From positions 3,765,501-3,829,500 of the forward strand of contig NZ_OW485601.1 of NCBI RefSeq assembly GCF_937425535.1: a stretch of DNA of 64,000 bases. The letters run 5' to 3'. This DNA comes from Rhodovastum atsumiense. GTDB taxonomy: Bacteria; Pseudomonadota; Alphaproteobacteria; Acetobacterales; Acetobacteraceae. The notes under the pieces were generated by a model. The model searched no databases. It was given only the letters and a program-made list of their open reading frames with translations, and was not told the origin of the DNA. This document shows, in pieces, positions 10,223 to 19,859 of this stretch. The position numbers and the translations under genes were made by a program. Position 1 is the first letter of the stretch, and the number at the start of each line of letters is the position of its first letter.

Positions 10223-10288
10223 ATGTCCGGAATGGAGCAGCATGTTTCAGGTCATACACATTATGCCGGCATCATGTCCGGACTGGAG
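10223..10288. promoter_or_regulatory. Pair of direct repeats upstream of the two-component operon
   Basis: ATGTCCGGAATGGAG (10223-10237) and ATGTCCGGACTGGAG (10274-10288) match at 14 of 15 bases and lie 51 bp apart, roughly five helical turns. A weaker relative, ATCATGTCAGGCCAGG, starts near 10331. OmpR-type regulators usually bind direct repeats, so these may be sites for the regulator just downstream. The assignment is inference. Confidence 0.35.
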
Positions 10289-10462
10289 GCATGACCGGTC
10301 GGCCGGGGGGGGGAATGGTGCGAGGCCCGTATCATGTCAGGCCAGGGCCGGCTGTGCCGGCATCCGCCGGGACGCCACCAATCATGCCGAAATGAAAGTG
10401 GAACGGGACGGCCGGCATCCGGTGCCAATGAGCCGGCTGATGCGTGCGAGGGTAAGAGAGCC

Positions 10463-11062
10463 ATGAGTGCAACGGCCTCCGGTGGCCGCGCCTGGATCGC
10501 GAGACTGCTCCCCGCCATCGTGACGGCGGGAGTGGCAGGATGTGCCGCCCCTGCGCCGCTGGGTCCGACCGTTCTGGCGGTTCCGGCCAAGGGCGAGAAT
10601 TTCACCGTGTTTCAGCAGCACGATGTGACCTGCCGGCAGTACGCCGCCGGGCAGGTCGGCGGGCAATCGCCGGGGCAGGCCGCCGCAAGGAGCGGCGTGG
10701 CCGGTGCGGCGGTCGGAACCGGTGTCGGCGCGGCCGCCGGTGCGTTGATCGGCTCGGCGACGGGACATGCCGGCGCCGGCGCGGCGATCGGGGCGGGCGG
10801 CGGATTGCTGGCCGGCACGGCGCTGGGGGCCGGCGCCGGACGCAACGTGGCGGCCTCGACGCAGTCCCGGTACAACAATGCCTACACGCAATGCATGATC
10901 GCGAATGGGGAACAGATCGCCCCGCCGGCGCCGCCGCCACCGCGCGTGGCCTATGTGGCGCCGCCGCCCGTGGTCTATGCCGTGCCTCCCGCCGTGGTCT
11001 ACGCGGCGCCTCCGGCCGGCGTTGCCTATGTGCCGGTCGTGCCGCTTCCCGCAAGGCCCTGA
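10463..11062 (+). CDS. Glycine-zipper lipoprotein
   Basis: A 199-residue exported protein. The signal ends in a lipobox-like TAGVAGC. A central glycine-zipper region (about residues 70-130) carries repeated G-x-x-x-G spacing (GAAAGALIGSATGHAGAGAA), as in outer-membrane YMGG/Gly-zipper proteins. The tail is rich in Pro, Val, Tyr and Ala (PPPVVYAVPPAVVYAAPP). A GAGAG motif lies just before the ATG. Two cysteines besides the lipobox one remain (VTCRQYA, YTQCMIA). It is transcribed away from the two-component operon and is followed by another low-complexity envelope protein. Probable role: envelope structure. Confidence 0.8.
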   Translation: MSATASGGRAWIARLLPAIVTAGVAGCAAPAPLGPTVLAVPAKGENFTVFQQHDVTCRQYAAGQVGGQSPGQAAARSGVAGAAVGTGVGAAAGALIGSATGHAGAGAAIGAGGGLLAGTALGAGAGRNVAASTQSRYNNAYTQCMIANGEQIAPPAPPPPRVAYVAPPPVVYAVPPAVVYAAPPAGVAYVPVVPLPARP

Positions 11063-11129
11063 TGAGGGCGGGACAGGACGGACGGTCGTCCCGCAATGCC
11101 CGAGGCGGCCCCGACGAAGGAGGGTGGTG

Positions 11130-11573
11130 ATGACGGTGCGTGGTGTTCTGGTGTGGTATCTCGGCGGCCTGATGGTGGTCGGCGGCGTGGGGGCCGGAGC
11201 GTATCAGGCATTGCATCGCCAGCCCGCGGTGGCGCCACCGACCGCCATCGCGGCGTCGGCCGTGGTGGCGCCGCACCTGCCGCCGACGCCGGCCGTGGCC
11301 GAGCCGCCGTGCCAGGCTTCGGCGCCGGTTGCAGCGGTGAAGCCTCGCCCGCAGGGCGTGAAGCCGGGCAGGACGGTGGCACCGCAGCAATCCCGTGCCG
11401 TAGCGGTGGCTCCCCGGCCACGCCGGTCGTCCCCGGCGGCACCGGTGCATCAACGGCCGGCGCCGCCTGCGCCGGCACCGGCCTATGACACATACTATGT
11501 GTATTCCGGGTACTACCCGTATCGTGGATATTATGTCTATTACCCGGGTTACATTTCCTATCGCCGGTTCTGA
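11130..11573 (+). CDS. Small single-pass protein with Pro/Ala linker and Tyr-rich tail
   Basis: A 147-residue protein I cannot place in a named family. It has one N-terminal transmembrane helix (VLVWYLGGLMVVGGVGAGAY), a long Ala/Pro/Val linker and a striking tyrosine-rich C-terminus (DTYYVYSGYYPYRGYYVYYP). AAGGAGGG lies 8 bases before the ATG, so expression is likely. It follows the Gly-zipper lipoprotein with a 67-base gap and may be co-transcribed. The Tyr-rich tail resembles that of other small alphaproteobacterial envelope proteins of unknown role. Confidence 0.7.
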   Translation: MTVRGVLVWYLGGLMVVGGVGAGAYQALHRQPAVAPPTAIAASAVVAPHLPPTPAVAEPPCQASAPVAAVKPRPQGVKPGRTVAPQQSRAVAVAPRPRRSSPAAPVHQRPAPPAPAPAYDTYYVYSGYYPYRGYYVYYPGYISYRRF

Positions 11574-11594
11574 CTGGCGGCAGGGCTTTTTCGT

Positions 11595-12827
11595 CTATAC
11601 CGCTACCGGTCGGCCGTGCCCTCGCGCCATGCGGATCGCCAGGGCAACGAGGGAGGCGAGGCTGGCCAGCGCCATGACGCCGCCCCAGCCGGCGAAGGAC
11701 TGGGCGAGGCTGCCAAGGCCGGTGCCGAGCGCCATGCCGATGAAGATACCGGTGAACATCAGTGCGTTCAGCCGGCTGCGTGCTTCCGGTTGCAGCCCGT
11801 AGACGATGGTCTGGTGCGCCACCAGCGTGGCCTGGATGCCGAAATCGAAGCCGACCGCCCCCACCGCGAGCAGCGCCAGTTGTGCCCCGAGGGACAGGGG
11901 AATGAATTGTGCTCCCAGCAGCACCGCGAAGGAGAGGGCGCAGAGCGCGGCGCCGAGCCGGGTCACGATCTCGGCGCCATGGCGGTCGGCCAGGCGGCCG
12001 GCCAGCGGGGCGGCGAGGGTGCCGGCGGCGCCGGCCAGCCCGAAGGCACCGGCGAGGGCGCTGCCGGCGTGGTGCTGCTGGTGCAGCATGATCGCCAGGG
12101 TGGACCAGAAGGCGCTGAAGCCGATGGACAGCGTGGCCTGGGCGAAGGTGGCGCGGCGCAGCGGTGCCTGGGCCCGCCAGAGATGCAGCATGGACCTCAG
12201 CAGGTTGCCATAGGGCAGCGAGGTGGTGGCCTTGAAGCGTGGCAGCCAGATCCAGCTCGCCAGCACGATGCCGGCTTCCGCCGCTGCCGCCAGGAAGAAC
12301 ACCGCGCGCCAGCCGTATTGTTCCGCGATCAGGCCGCTGGCCACGCGCGAGAGCAGGATGCCGAGCAGCAGCCCGGTCATCACCATGCCGACGAGGCGGC
12401 CGCGGCGATGCGGCGGGGCGAGCACGGCGACGGCGGGCACGATGTCCTGTGCCGCGGTCGCGGTCAGGCCGGCCAGCAGGCTGCCGGCCAGCAGCCAGGG
12501 GACGGTCGGTGCCAGGCCGCACAGCAGCAGGGCGAGGACCAGCAGGCTGGCCTTGGTCAGGATGATGCGGCGGCGGTCATAGCGGTCCCCCAGCGGGGCG
12601 AGCAGCAGGATGCCCAGGGCGTAGCCGGTCTGCGCCAGCATGGGGGCGAGGCCGACCAGCCCGGCCCCGCCACTCATCTCCGTGCCGAGCACGCCGAGCA
12701 AGGGCTGCGCGTAATACAGCGCCGCCACGCTGAAGCCGGCGCCGCTGGCCAGCAGCAGGACCAGGGCGTTGGAGGGCTCCCTGACCGAAGATGCATGCAG
12801 CGTATGGGAAGGTTGGATATTCGCCAT
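11595..12827 (-). CDS. MFS transporter (drug/arabinose-efflux type)
   Basis: A 410-residue, 12-helix major facilitator. The cytoplasmic loop 2-3 motif A is visible as LLAPLGDRYDRRRIILTKA, and a half-copy recurs in the C-terminal half (PLAGRLADRHGAEIVTRLG). The start is set at MANIQPS, behind GGGGG; upstream in-frame codons are low-complexity. It is divergent to a LysR gene, with a perfect palindrome in the shared promoter, so it is probably that regulator's target. Substrate cannot be predicted. Confidence 0.9.
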   Translation of the reverse strand: MANIQPSHTLHASSVREPSNALVLLLASGAGFSVAALYYAQPLLGVLGTEMSGGAGLVGLAPMLAQTGYALGILLLAPLGDRYDRRRIILTKASLLVLALLLCGLAPTVPWLLAGSLLAGLTATAAQDIVPAVAVLAPPHRRGRLVGMVMTGLLLGILLSRVASGLIAEQYGWRAVFFLAAAAEAGIVLASWIWLPRFKATTSLPYGNLLRSMLHLWRAQAPLRRATFAQATLSIGFSAFWSTLAIMLHQQHHAGSALAGAFGLAGAAGTLAAPLAGRLADRHGAEIVTRLGAALCALSFAVLLGAQFIPLSLGAQLALLAVGAVGFDFGIQATLVAHQTIVYGLQPEARSRLNALMFTGIFIGMALGTGLGSLAQSFAGWGGVMALASLASLVALAIRMARGHGRPVAV

Positions 12828-12909
12828 GATGGCAGGCCCCCGATTGGTGTCGGTAGCCAGATAACCGCAGCCTCCCGACCGGTGTAGTGGCCGGCGCCGT
12901 AGAATCATG

Positions 12910-12924
12910 ATACGTGCGACGTAT
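12910..12924. promoter_or_regulatory. Perfect palindrome, probable LysR operator overlapping the LysR start
   Basis: ATACGT-GCG-ACGTAT forms a perfect 6+6 dyad with a 3-base centre. It lies 82 bases upstream of the MFS start and overlaps both candidate start codons of the divergent LysR gene (GTG 12914, ATG 12923). This would fit autorepression combined with control of the transporter. Binding is inferred from position and symmetry. Confidence 0.5.
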
Positions 12925-13858
12925 GATCGACCAGACTGGCGGCGCCGACCGGATCGACCTGCTGCGCACCTTCCTGCGCATCGTCGAGGCTGGCACGCTC
13001 TCGGCCGCGGCGCAGCACCTGGGCACCAGCCAGCCCACGGTGAGCCGGCGGCTGCAGCTACTGGAACGGATGCTGGGCGTGCGGCTGCTGCAGCGCTCCA
13101 CCCATGGCCTGGCGCTGACCGAGGATGGCGAGCGCTGCCTGGCGCATACCCGCGAGTTGCTGGATAGCTGGGGGGCGATGGAGGCCGAGCTGCGCGGCGC
13201 GCAGGACCGGCCGCGCGGGCTGCTGCGGGTGCAGGCGCCGCACGCCTTCGGCCAGGAGCAACTGGTCGCGCCGCTGGCCGAGTACCTGCGCGCGCATCCG
13301 GAGGTGTCGGTCGAATGGAAGCTGCACGACCGCTCGCCTGACTTCATCGCCGACGGCATCGACTGCGCCATCCGGGTGGGCTGGATCGAGGATCCCTCGG
13401 TGGTGGCGATCCGGCTGGCGGAGGTGCCGCGCATCGTCGTGGCGGCGCCGGGGCTGCGGGGCGACCGTCCGCCGCCGGCCGAGGCCGCCGAACTGGCGGG
13501 GCTGCCCTGGCTGGCGCTGACCACCTACTACCGGGACGAAGTGGTTCTCTCCCATGCCGGGCGGGGCGAGGAGCAGCGCTTCCCCATTCGTCCCCGCCTC
13601 GGCACCGACAGCCTGCACGCGCTGCGTGCCGCCGCGCTGGCCGGGCTGGGGGCGGCGATCGTTTCCGCCTGGATCGTCGCCGATGACCTGCGCGAGGGGC
13701 GGCTGGAACAACTGGTCCCCGACTGGACGGCAGCACCGCTGCCGGTCTTCCTGATCTGCCCGGCGGGCCGTTTCAGGCCGGCCAAGCTGCGGCATTTCAT
13801 CGAGCTGATGCGCGGCTGCATGTCCAACGTGGTCGGGATGGCGCCGGCGCGGGGATAA
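12923..13858 (+). CDS. LysR-family transcriptional regulator
   Basis: A 311-residue LysR protein: N-terminal winged helix (LLRTFLRIVEAGTLSAAAQH, then LGTSQPTVSRRLQLLERMLG) and a periplasmic-binding-protein-like effector domain ending in PVFLICPAGRFRPAKLRHFI. ATG 12923 is used; GTG 12914 would add three residues. No clear ribosome binding site is seen for either. It is divergent to the MFS exporter and shares the palindrome in the promoter. The effector is unknown. Confidence 0.92.
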   Translation: MIDQTGGADRIDLLRTFLRIVEAGTLSAAAQHLGTSQPTVSRRLQLLERMLGVRLLQRSTHGLALTEDGERCLAHTRELLDSWGAMEAELRGAQDRPRGLLRVQAPHAFGQEQLVAPLAEYLRAHPEVSVEWKLHDRSPDFIADGIDCAIRVGWIEDPSVVAIRLAEVPRIVVAAPGLRGDRPPPAEAAELAGLPWLALTTYYRDEVVLSHAGRGEEQRFPIRPRLGTDSLHALRAAALAGLGAAIVSAWIVADDLREGRLEQLVPDWTAAPLPVFLICPAGRFRPAKLRHFIELMRGCMSNVVGMAPARG

Positions 13859-13873
13859 GCCGGCCGCTGTCGG

Positions 13874-14770
13874 TCATGGGCCGCGATGGCGCAGTGCCTC
13901 CACCACCAGGGCGAAGGCGGCGGAAGGCTGCCGGCGGCTCGGGTAGTAAAGATGGTAGCCGGGAAAGGGCGGGCACCAGTCCTCCAGCACGCGCAGGAGA
14001 CGGCCCGCCGTCACGTCGGCCTCGACCTGGTCTTCCAGCACGCAGGCAAGTCCGAAGCCGGCACAGGCAGCCTGCAGGATCAGCCGGGCATCGTCGAAGA
14101 TGAGCTGGCCTTCCACCCGTGCCTTCAGCGCCCGGCCGTTCTTTTCGAATTCCCAGGCATAGAGCCCGCCGAGGGTCTGCATCCGCAGATTGATGCAACG
14201 GTGCGCGGCCAGGTCCTGCGGCGTGCGTGGCCGGGGGTGCGTCGCAAAATAGGATGGCGCGCCGACGACCGCCATGCGCAGCTCGGGCCCGATCCGCACC
14301 GCCACCATGTCGCGCGCGAGGTGTTCGCCGAGCCGGACCCCGGCGTCATAGCGTTCCGCCACGATATCGGTCAGCCGGGAATCGATGCTCAGCTCGACCT
14401 GGATGTCCGGATAGGCCGGCAGCAGTTTCTCCAAGGCCGGCCAGAGCACGGCCTCGGCGGCGTGCCGGGAGGCGGTGATGCGGATCGACCCCGCTGGCCT
14501 CTCCCGCATCTCGCCCAGGGAAGCCAGTTCCGCCGCGATGTCGTCGAGCGCCGGGCGGAGGGTCCGCAGCAGCGTCTCGCCGGCCCCGGTGGCGGCGACC
14601 CGCCGCGTGGTGCGGGTCAGCAGGCGCACGCCGAGCCGTGCCTCCAGGCGCCGCAACGTGTAGCTGAGCGCTGATTGCGACGTACCCAGCTTCGCCGCCG
14701 CGCGGGTGAAGCTCTGTTCCTCGGCCACCACGAGGAAGGCGTTCAGGTCGACCAGGTCCTCCCGCCGCAT
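13874..14770 (-). CDS. LysR-family transcriptional regulator, divergent to the reductase operon
   Basis: A 298-residue LysR protein with HTH (LNAFLVVAEEQSFTRAAAKL, then GTSQSALSYTLRRLEARLG) and a complete effector domain (SIRITASRHAAEAVLWPALE through FPGYHLYYPSRRQPSAAFAL). This subfamily often stands divergent to oxidoreductase genes and is autoregulated. Here it faces an aldo/keto reductase and a zinc alcohol dehydrogenase, with a T-N11-A box in between. It converges tightly with the previous LysR gene (15 bases between stops). Confidence 0.93.
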   Translation of the reverse strand: MRREDLVDLNAFLVVAEEQSFTRAAAKLGTSQSALSYTLRRLEARLGVRLLTRTTRRVAATGAGETLLRTLRPALDDIAAELASLGEMRERPAGSIRITASRHAAEAVLWPALEKLLPAYPDIQVELSIDSRLTDIVAERYDAGVRLGEHLARDMVAVRIGPELRMAVVGAPSYFATHPRPRTPQDLAAHRCINLRMQTLGGLYAWEFEKNGRALKARVEGQLIFDDARLILQAACAGFGLACVLEDQVEADVTAGRLLRVLEDWCPPFPGYHLYYPSRRQPSAAFALVVEALRHRGP

Positions 14771-14782
14771 TCATGAATCCCG

Positions 14783-14803
14783 AATATAGGTCCTTGCCAT
14801 ATT
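14783..14803. promoter_or_regulatory. T-N11-A LysR box between LysR and aldo/keto reductase genes
   Basis: AATAT (14783-14787) and ATATT (14799-14803) flank exactly 11 bases, giving the canonical T-N11-A LysR recognition pattern. It lies 12 bases upstream of the LysR start and about 90 bases upstream of the reductase. This local AT-rich patch stands out in otherwise GC-rich DNA. Confidence 0.5.
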
Positions 14804-14888
14804 TACCCACTAATCGCGGGCAATCGCACGCGTTATCTCCGGGCCACGACAGCGGCATGGATGGCCGCCCCCCCCCGATGGGAGATGA

Positions 14889-15878
<990 letters not shown>

Positions 15879-15920
15879 ACGCGCGCGTCCCCTTTTGTCA
15901 TTTCCAGTCGAGGTCCCATC

Positions 15921-16973
15921 ATGATCCCGGTTCGCGGCTTCGCCGCCCATTCCGCCACCACGCCGCTGGTTCCCTTCCGCTTCGAGCGCCGCCGTCCCGG
16001 TCCGCACGACGTGCAGATCGAGATCCTCTATTGTGGCGTCTGTCATTCCGACCTGCACCAGGCGCGCAACGACTGGAGCAATTCGCTCTATCCCATGGTG
16101 CCGGGGCACGAGATCGTGGGTCGCGTCGTCGCCGTTGGCGCGCATGTGACGAAATTCAGGATCGGTGATGTCGCCGGCGTCGGCTGCATGGTCGATTCCT
16201 GCCGGCGGTGCGAGGCCTGCGAGGCGGACCTGGAGCAGTACTGCCCGGATTGCCTTCTCACCTACAACGCCCGCGATCCCCGCAACGGGGAACTGACCTT
16301 CGGCGGCTATTCGGAGCAGATCGTCGTCGAGGAACGCTTCGTCGTGAAGATTCCCGACACGATGGAGCTGAAGGCGGTAGCGCCGCTGCTTTGCGCCGGC
16401 ATCACCACTTATTCGCCGCTGCGACACTGGAAGGTTGGCCCCGGGCAGAAGGTCGGTGTCATCGGCCTTGGCGGCCTTGGCCACATGGGGGTGAAATTCG
16501 CCCGCGCGATGGGCGCGCGTGTGGTCATGGTCACCACCTCGCCGGAGAAGGGCAAGGACGCGCTGCGCCTCGGTGCCGACGAGGTGCTGGTCTCGACCGA
16601 TGTGGCGGCGATGGCGGCAGCGCGCGGCAGCTTCCACTTCCTGCTCAACACCATTCCGGTCGGGCACGACGTCAATCCTTACCTGGGATTGCTGCGGCTC
16701 GACGGCGTGATGGTGCTGGTCGGCGTGCTGACGCCGGTCGAGCCGCTGGCCGGCATCAACCTGATCCATGGGCGGCGCAGCCTCGCCGGGTCGGGGATCG
16801 GCGGCATGGCGGAGACGCAGGAGATGATCGATTTCTGCGCCGAACACGGCATCGTCAGCGATGTGGAAATGATCCGCATCCAGGACATCAACGCCGCCTA
16901 TGAGCGCCTGCTGCGCAACGACGTGCGCTATCGCTTCGTCATCGACATGGCGTCGCTGCGGCAGCCGGCCTGA
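15921..16973 (+). CDS. Zinc-dependent alcohol dehydrogenase, cinnamyl-alcohol-dehydrogenase type
   Basis: A 350-residue medium-chain dehydrogenase. Catalytic zinc ligands: Cys41 (YCGVCHSDLHQARNDW) and His63-Glu64 (MVPGHEIVGRV). Structural zinc: four cysteines at about 94, 97, 100 and 108 (CRRCEACEADLEQYC). The nucleotide-binding glycine motif is VGVIGLGGLGHMGVKFA. This is the YahK/CAD-like NADP(H)-dependent aldehyde reductase subgroup. Together with the aldo/keto reductase it suggests detoxification of reactive aldehydes (inference). A short hairpin overlaps its stop codon. Confidence 0.93.
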   Translation: MIPVRGFAAHSATTPLVPFRFERRRPGPHDVQIEILYCGVCHSDLHQARNDWSNSLYPMVPGHEIVGRVVAVGAHVTKFRIGDVAGVGCMVDSCRRCEACEADLEQYCPDCLLTYNARDPRNGELTFGGYSEQIVVEERFVVKIPDTMELKAVAPLLCAGITTYSPLRHWKVGPGQKVGVIGLGGLGHMGVKFARAMGARVVMVTTSPEKGKDALRLGADEVLVSTDVAAMAAARGSFHFLLNTIPVGHDVNPYLGLLRLDGVMVLVGVLTPVEPLAGINLIHGRRSLAGSGIGGMAETQEMIDFCAEHGIVSDVEMIRIQDINAAYERLLRNDVRYRFVIDMASLRQPA

Positions 16974-16980
16974 GGCCGGC
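16964..16980. terminator. Hairpin at the end of the alcohol dehydrogenase gene
   Basis: GCCGGCC and GGCCGGC pair around the TGA stop codon, giving a tight 7-bp GC hairpin. No T-run follows. The next 240 bases to 17222 have no gene; they include a relatively AT-rich patch (about 16990-17050, with TATAAC at 17041) that probably holds the promoter of the ABC operon. Confidence 0.4.
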
Positions 16981-17222
16981 GGCGCCGAGCATTGATTTTG
17001 GGCGCACTATAACCTGGACGATTAGAAACGGCGATAAATGTATAACGTTTCGACTTGAACGGCCCAATCCATGTGCGAAAATTCGCCCCGCCCGGGTCCG
17101 TGGAGCCGGGTTTGGCGAAAAAGGTCGCACATACGTGCCTCGCATTCTTCGCAGCCCCGTCCGCACGACCTCGTCACGACGGGGCAGTTCGCCGGAATGC
17201 GAGGCACCGGAAAGGGATCGGC

Positions 17223-18281
17223 ATGCAGGATAACACCGGGCGCGGCATCGGACGCCGCGCGGTCACCACCGCCCTGGCCGCCGGGCTGGCACTGCCGGCG
17301 CTGCGGCGCGGCGCCGCGGCGGCCCAGGTGGAGACACCGAGCTTCGAGGTGATCGGCGTGCGCGACCCGCAGCTCGGCGCCCAGCTCGCCGTCGCCGAGG
17401 CGCTGTCCCTGTTCAAGGAACAGGGGCTCGACGTCACCGTGCGCTGGACCCAGTCGGCGGCCGATACCCTGACCATCATGGGCGGCGGCGCGGCCAATGT
17501 CGCGGTGGGCAGCAGCTTCACCCAGGTGGTGCTGAGCGGGCAGAAATTGCCGGTGCGCACCATTTCCTCGCTCGCCAACATCGCCGGCACCCAGGGCTTC
17601 GTGCTCAGCCCGGGGGTGAAGCTGTCGCATCCGCGCGAGCTGGAAGGCAAGCGCCTGGCCTTCACCCAGGGCAATTCGCAGGTGCTGCTGCTGGCCAAGC
17701 TGGGCGAGATCTACGGCTTCGATCCGACCAGGATACAACTGGTCAACATGAACCAGAGCGAGGGCGTGGTCGCCGCCTCGCGCGGGGACGTGCAGGGGCT
17801 GCTGGGTTGGGAGCCGAACCTGTATCGCCTGGTCAGCATGGGCGGCACGCTCTACGCCACCGGCTCGACGGTTTATGTCAGCGGCAAGCCGGAGCCACGC
17901 CCGGACGGCGACCTGCTGCTGTTCAACCATTCCCTGCTGGTGGCGACGCAGGACTGGATCGATACGAAGCCGAATACGCTGGCGGCGCTGCTGCGCGCTC
18001 TGGTCAAGGCCAACGAGGTGCTGCTGAAGGACCGGGCGAAGGCACTGACCGTGCTGCAGCGCGTGCTGCGCATCGATCCCGAGGCGCTGAAGGTGATGAC
18101 CACCGCCAACAAATACGAGCTGGGCATCACCCCGGCGCTGATCGCGAGCCATCGCTTCCAGAGCAACTGGGCGAAGAGCATCAACCGCATCCAGGAGATC
18201 GCCCCGCCGGAAGCCTGCTTCAGCACCCGCATCGCGCAGATGGTTTCCCCCGCGCTGGTCACCTGGAAACCGGCTACATGA
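17223..18281 (+). CDS. ABC transporter substrate-binding protein, NMT1/SsuA-like
   Basis: A 352-residue binding protein of the nitrate/sulfonate/taurine type. The N-terminus has a twin-arginine-like signal (GRGIGRRAVTTALAAGLALP). The mature part begins FEVIGVRDPQLGAQLAVAEA, with LSLFKEQGLDVTVRWTQ and a lobe GRDVQ-like stretch ASRGDVQGLLGWEPNLYRLV. ATG 17223 follows GGAAAGGGA. The stop overlaps the permease start. Family members bind small organic S- or N-compounds; context here points to a cyclic ureide or N-carbamoyl compound. Confidence 0.9.
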   Translation: MQDNTGRGIGRRAVTTALAAGLALPALRRGAAAAQVETPSFEVIGVRDPQLGAQLAVAEALSLFKEQGLDVTVRWTQSAADTLTIMGGGAANVAVGSSFTQVVLSGQKLPVRTISSLANIAGTQGFVLSPGVKLSHPRELEGKRLAFTQGNSQVLLLAKLGEIYGFDPTRIQLVNMNQSEGVVAASRGDVQGLLGWEPNLYRLVSMGGTLYATGSTVYVSGKPEPRPDGDLLLFNHSLLVATQDWIDTKPNTLAALLRALVKANEVLLKDRAKALTVLQRVLRIDPEALKVMTTANKYELGITPALIASHRFQSNWAKSINRIQEIAPPEACFSTRIAQMVSPALVTWKPAT

Positions 18282-19066
18282 AAGGCGGCTGGACGGAACG
18301 GGCGGTGGCTTTCGGCGGAAGGGCAGGGTCCATCCTGCTCTTCCTGGCGATCTGGTGGGGCGTGAGCCTGGGCAACGCGCATCTGTGGAAAGCGTTCAAC
18401 CCGATGCTGCTGCCCTCGCCCCTGGAGGTGATCCAGGCCGGCATCGACGAGATCCAGTCCGGCGCCCTGCAACGCAACATCCTTGCATCCCTGGCGCGCG
18501 TGCTGCAGGGCTTCGCGCTGGCGGGCGTGCTCGGCGTGGCGGTCGGGGTGGCGGTCGGAAGCTGGCGCCCGCTCGAACGCCTGGTCGAGCCGCTGATCGA
18601 GCTGCTGCGGCCGATCCCGCCGCTGGCCTTCCTGCCGATGATGGTGCTGTGGTTCGGCATCGGCGAGATATCGAAGATCGCCTTCATCGCCTATGCCGCC
18701 TTCTTCCCGATCTTCACCACCACGTTGGAGGGCATCCGCTACGTCGATCCGGTGCTGGTCCGGGCCGCGGCCAGCCTCGGCGCCACGCGGGGGGAGATGT
18801 TCCGCTACGTGATCCTGCCCGCGGCGACGCCTTCCATCATCACCGGGCTGCGGCTGGGCTTCGGCCTGTCCTTCTTCGTCATCGTCGCCGCCGAGTTCAT
18901 CGCCGCCGATTCCGGCCTGGGCTACATGATCAACGATGCCCGCACCTTCTTCATGGTCTCGCACATGTTCCTGGGCGCGCTGGTGATCGGCATCATCGGG
19001 TTCGTGGTGAATATCGGCCTGCGGCAGGTCGAGCGGCGCCTGTTGCGCTGGCGTGGAGCAGTATGA
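18278..19066 (+). CDS. ABC transporter permease, NitT/TauT type
   Basis: A 262-residue inner-membrane permease with about six helices. The cytoplasmic ATPase-contact EAA loop is AAASLGATRGEMFRYVILPA. An N-terminal helix (AGSILLFLAIWWGVSLG) and the conserved PPLAFLPMMVLWFGIGEISK are typical of SsuC/TauC-like permeases. It starts inside the binding-protein stop (ATGA) and its stop overlaps the ATPase start in the same way, so the three genes form a tightly coupled importer operon. Confidence 0.94.
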   Translation: MKGGWTERAVAFGGRAGSILLFLAIWWGVSLGNAHLWKAFNPMLLPSPLEVIQAGIDEIQSGALQRNILASLARVLQGFALAGVLGVAVGVAVGSWRPLERLVEPLIELLRPIPPLAFLPMMVLWFGIGEISKIAFIAYAAFFPIFTTTLEGIRYVDPVLVRAAASLGATRGEMFRYVILPAATPSIITGLRLGFGLSFFVIVAAEFIAADSGLGYMINDARTFFMVSHMFLGALVIGIIGFVVNIGLRQVERRLLRWRGAV

Positions 19067-19851
19067 GCATGAGCGGTGTCGACCTTTCCGGGGCGCCGGC
19101 CAAGATCAGTTTCCGCGGCGTGCGCAAGAGCTACGACAACGTGCCCGTGCTGGAGCGGGTGGACCTCGATCTTGCCGAGAACAGCTTCACCTGCCTGCTC
19201 GGGCCATCCGGCTGCGGCAAGTCCACCCTGCTCAACATGATCGCCGGCTTCGCCGCGCCGACCGCGGGCGAGGTGCTGGTCGGCGGGCGGCGCGTCGACG
19301 GCCCGGATGCCGACCGTGGCGTGGTGTTCCAGGAATACGCGTTGTTTCCCTGGCGCACGGCGCTGCAGAACGTCGCCTTCGGGCCGATGCTGAAACGCCT
19401 GCCCCGGCGCGAGCAGCAGGTGATCGCGCGGAAATACCTCGCTTTGGTCGGCCTGTCCGGGCACGAGGACAAATACCCGTCCAGCCTTTCGGGCGGCATG
19501 AAGCAGCGCGTGGCGATCGCCCGGGCGCTGGCGAACGATCCCTCGGTGCTGCTGATGGACGAGCCGTTCGGCGCGCTGGACGCGCAGACGCGCGAGACCA
19601 TGCAGGAGGAACTGCTGCGCATCTGGGAACGCGAGCGCAAGACGCTGGTGTTCGTGACCCACAGCATTTCCGAGGCGATCTTCCTCGCCGACCGCATCGT
19701 CGTCATGGGCACCCGGCCGGGCGGCATCAAGGAAGTGCTGGACAACGACCTGCCGCATCCGCGTGACCGCACCCATGCCGGGTTCATCGAGATGGAGCGG
19801 CACATCAAGCAGATCCTGCGTGCCGAGGTGCAGAAGCTGGGGGTGATCTGA
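19063..19851 (+). CDS. ABC transporter ATP-binding protein, NitT/TauT type
   Basis: A 262-residue ATPase: Walker A GPSGCGKST (47-55), Q-loop GVVFQEYALFPW, signature LSGGMKQRVAIARAL (142 onward), Walker B VLLMDEPFGALDAQT and switch His in VFVTHSISEA. All motifs are intact. It completes the importer with the two upstream genes. Immediately downstream lies the long palindromic repeat that separates it from the convergent LysR gene. Confidence 0.95.
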   Translation: MSMSGVDLSGAPAKISFRGVRKSYDNVPVLERVDLDLAENSFTCLLGPSGCGKSTLLNMIAGFAAPTAGEVLVGGRRVDGPDADRGVVFQEYALFPWRTALQNVAFGPMLKRLPRREQQVIARKYLALVGLSGHEDKYPSSLSGGMKQRVAIARALANDPSVLLMDEPFGALDAQTRETMQEELLRIWERERKTLVFVTHSISEAIFLADRIVVMGTRPGGIKEVLDNDLPHPRDRTHAGFIEMERHIKQILRAEVQKLGVI

Positions 19852-19859
19852 AAAAGAAC

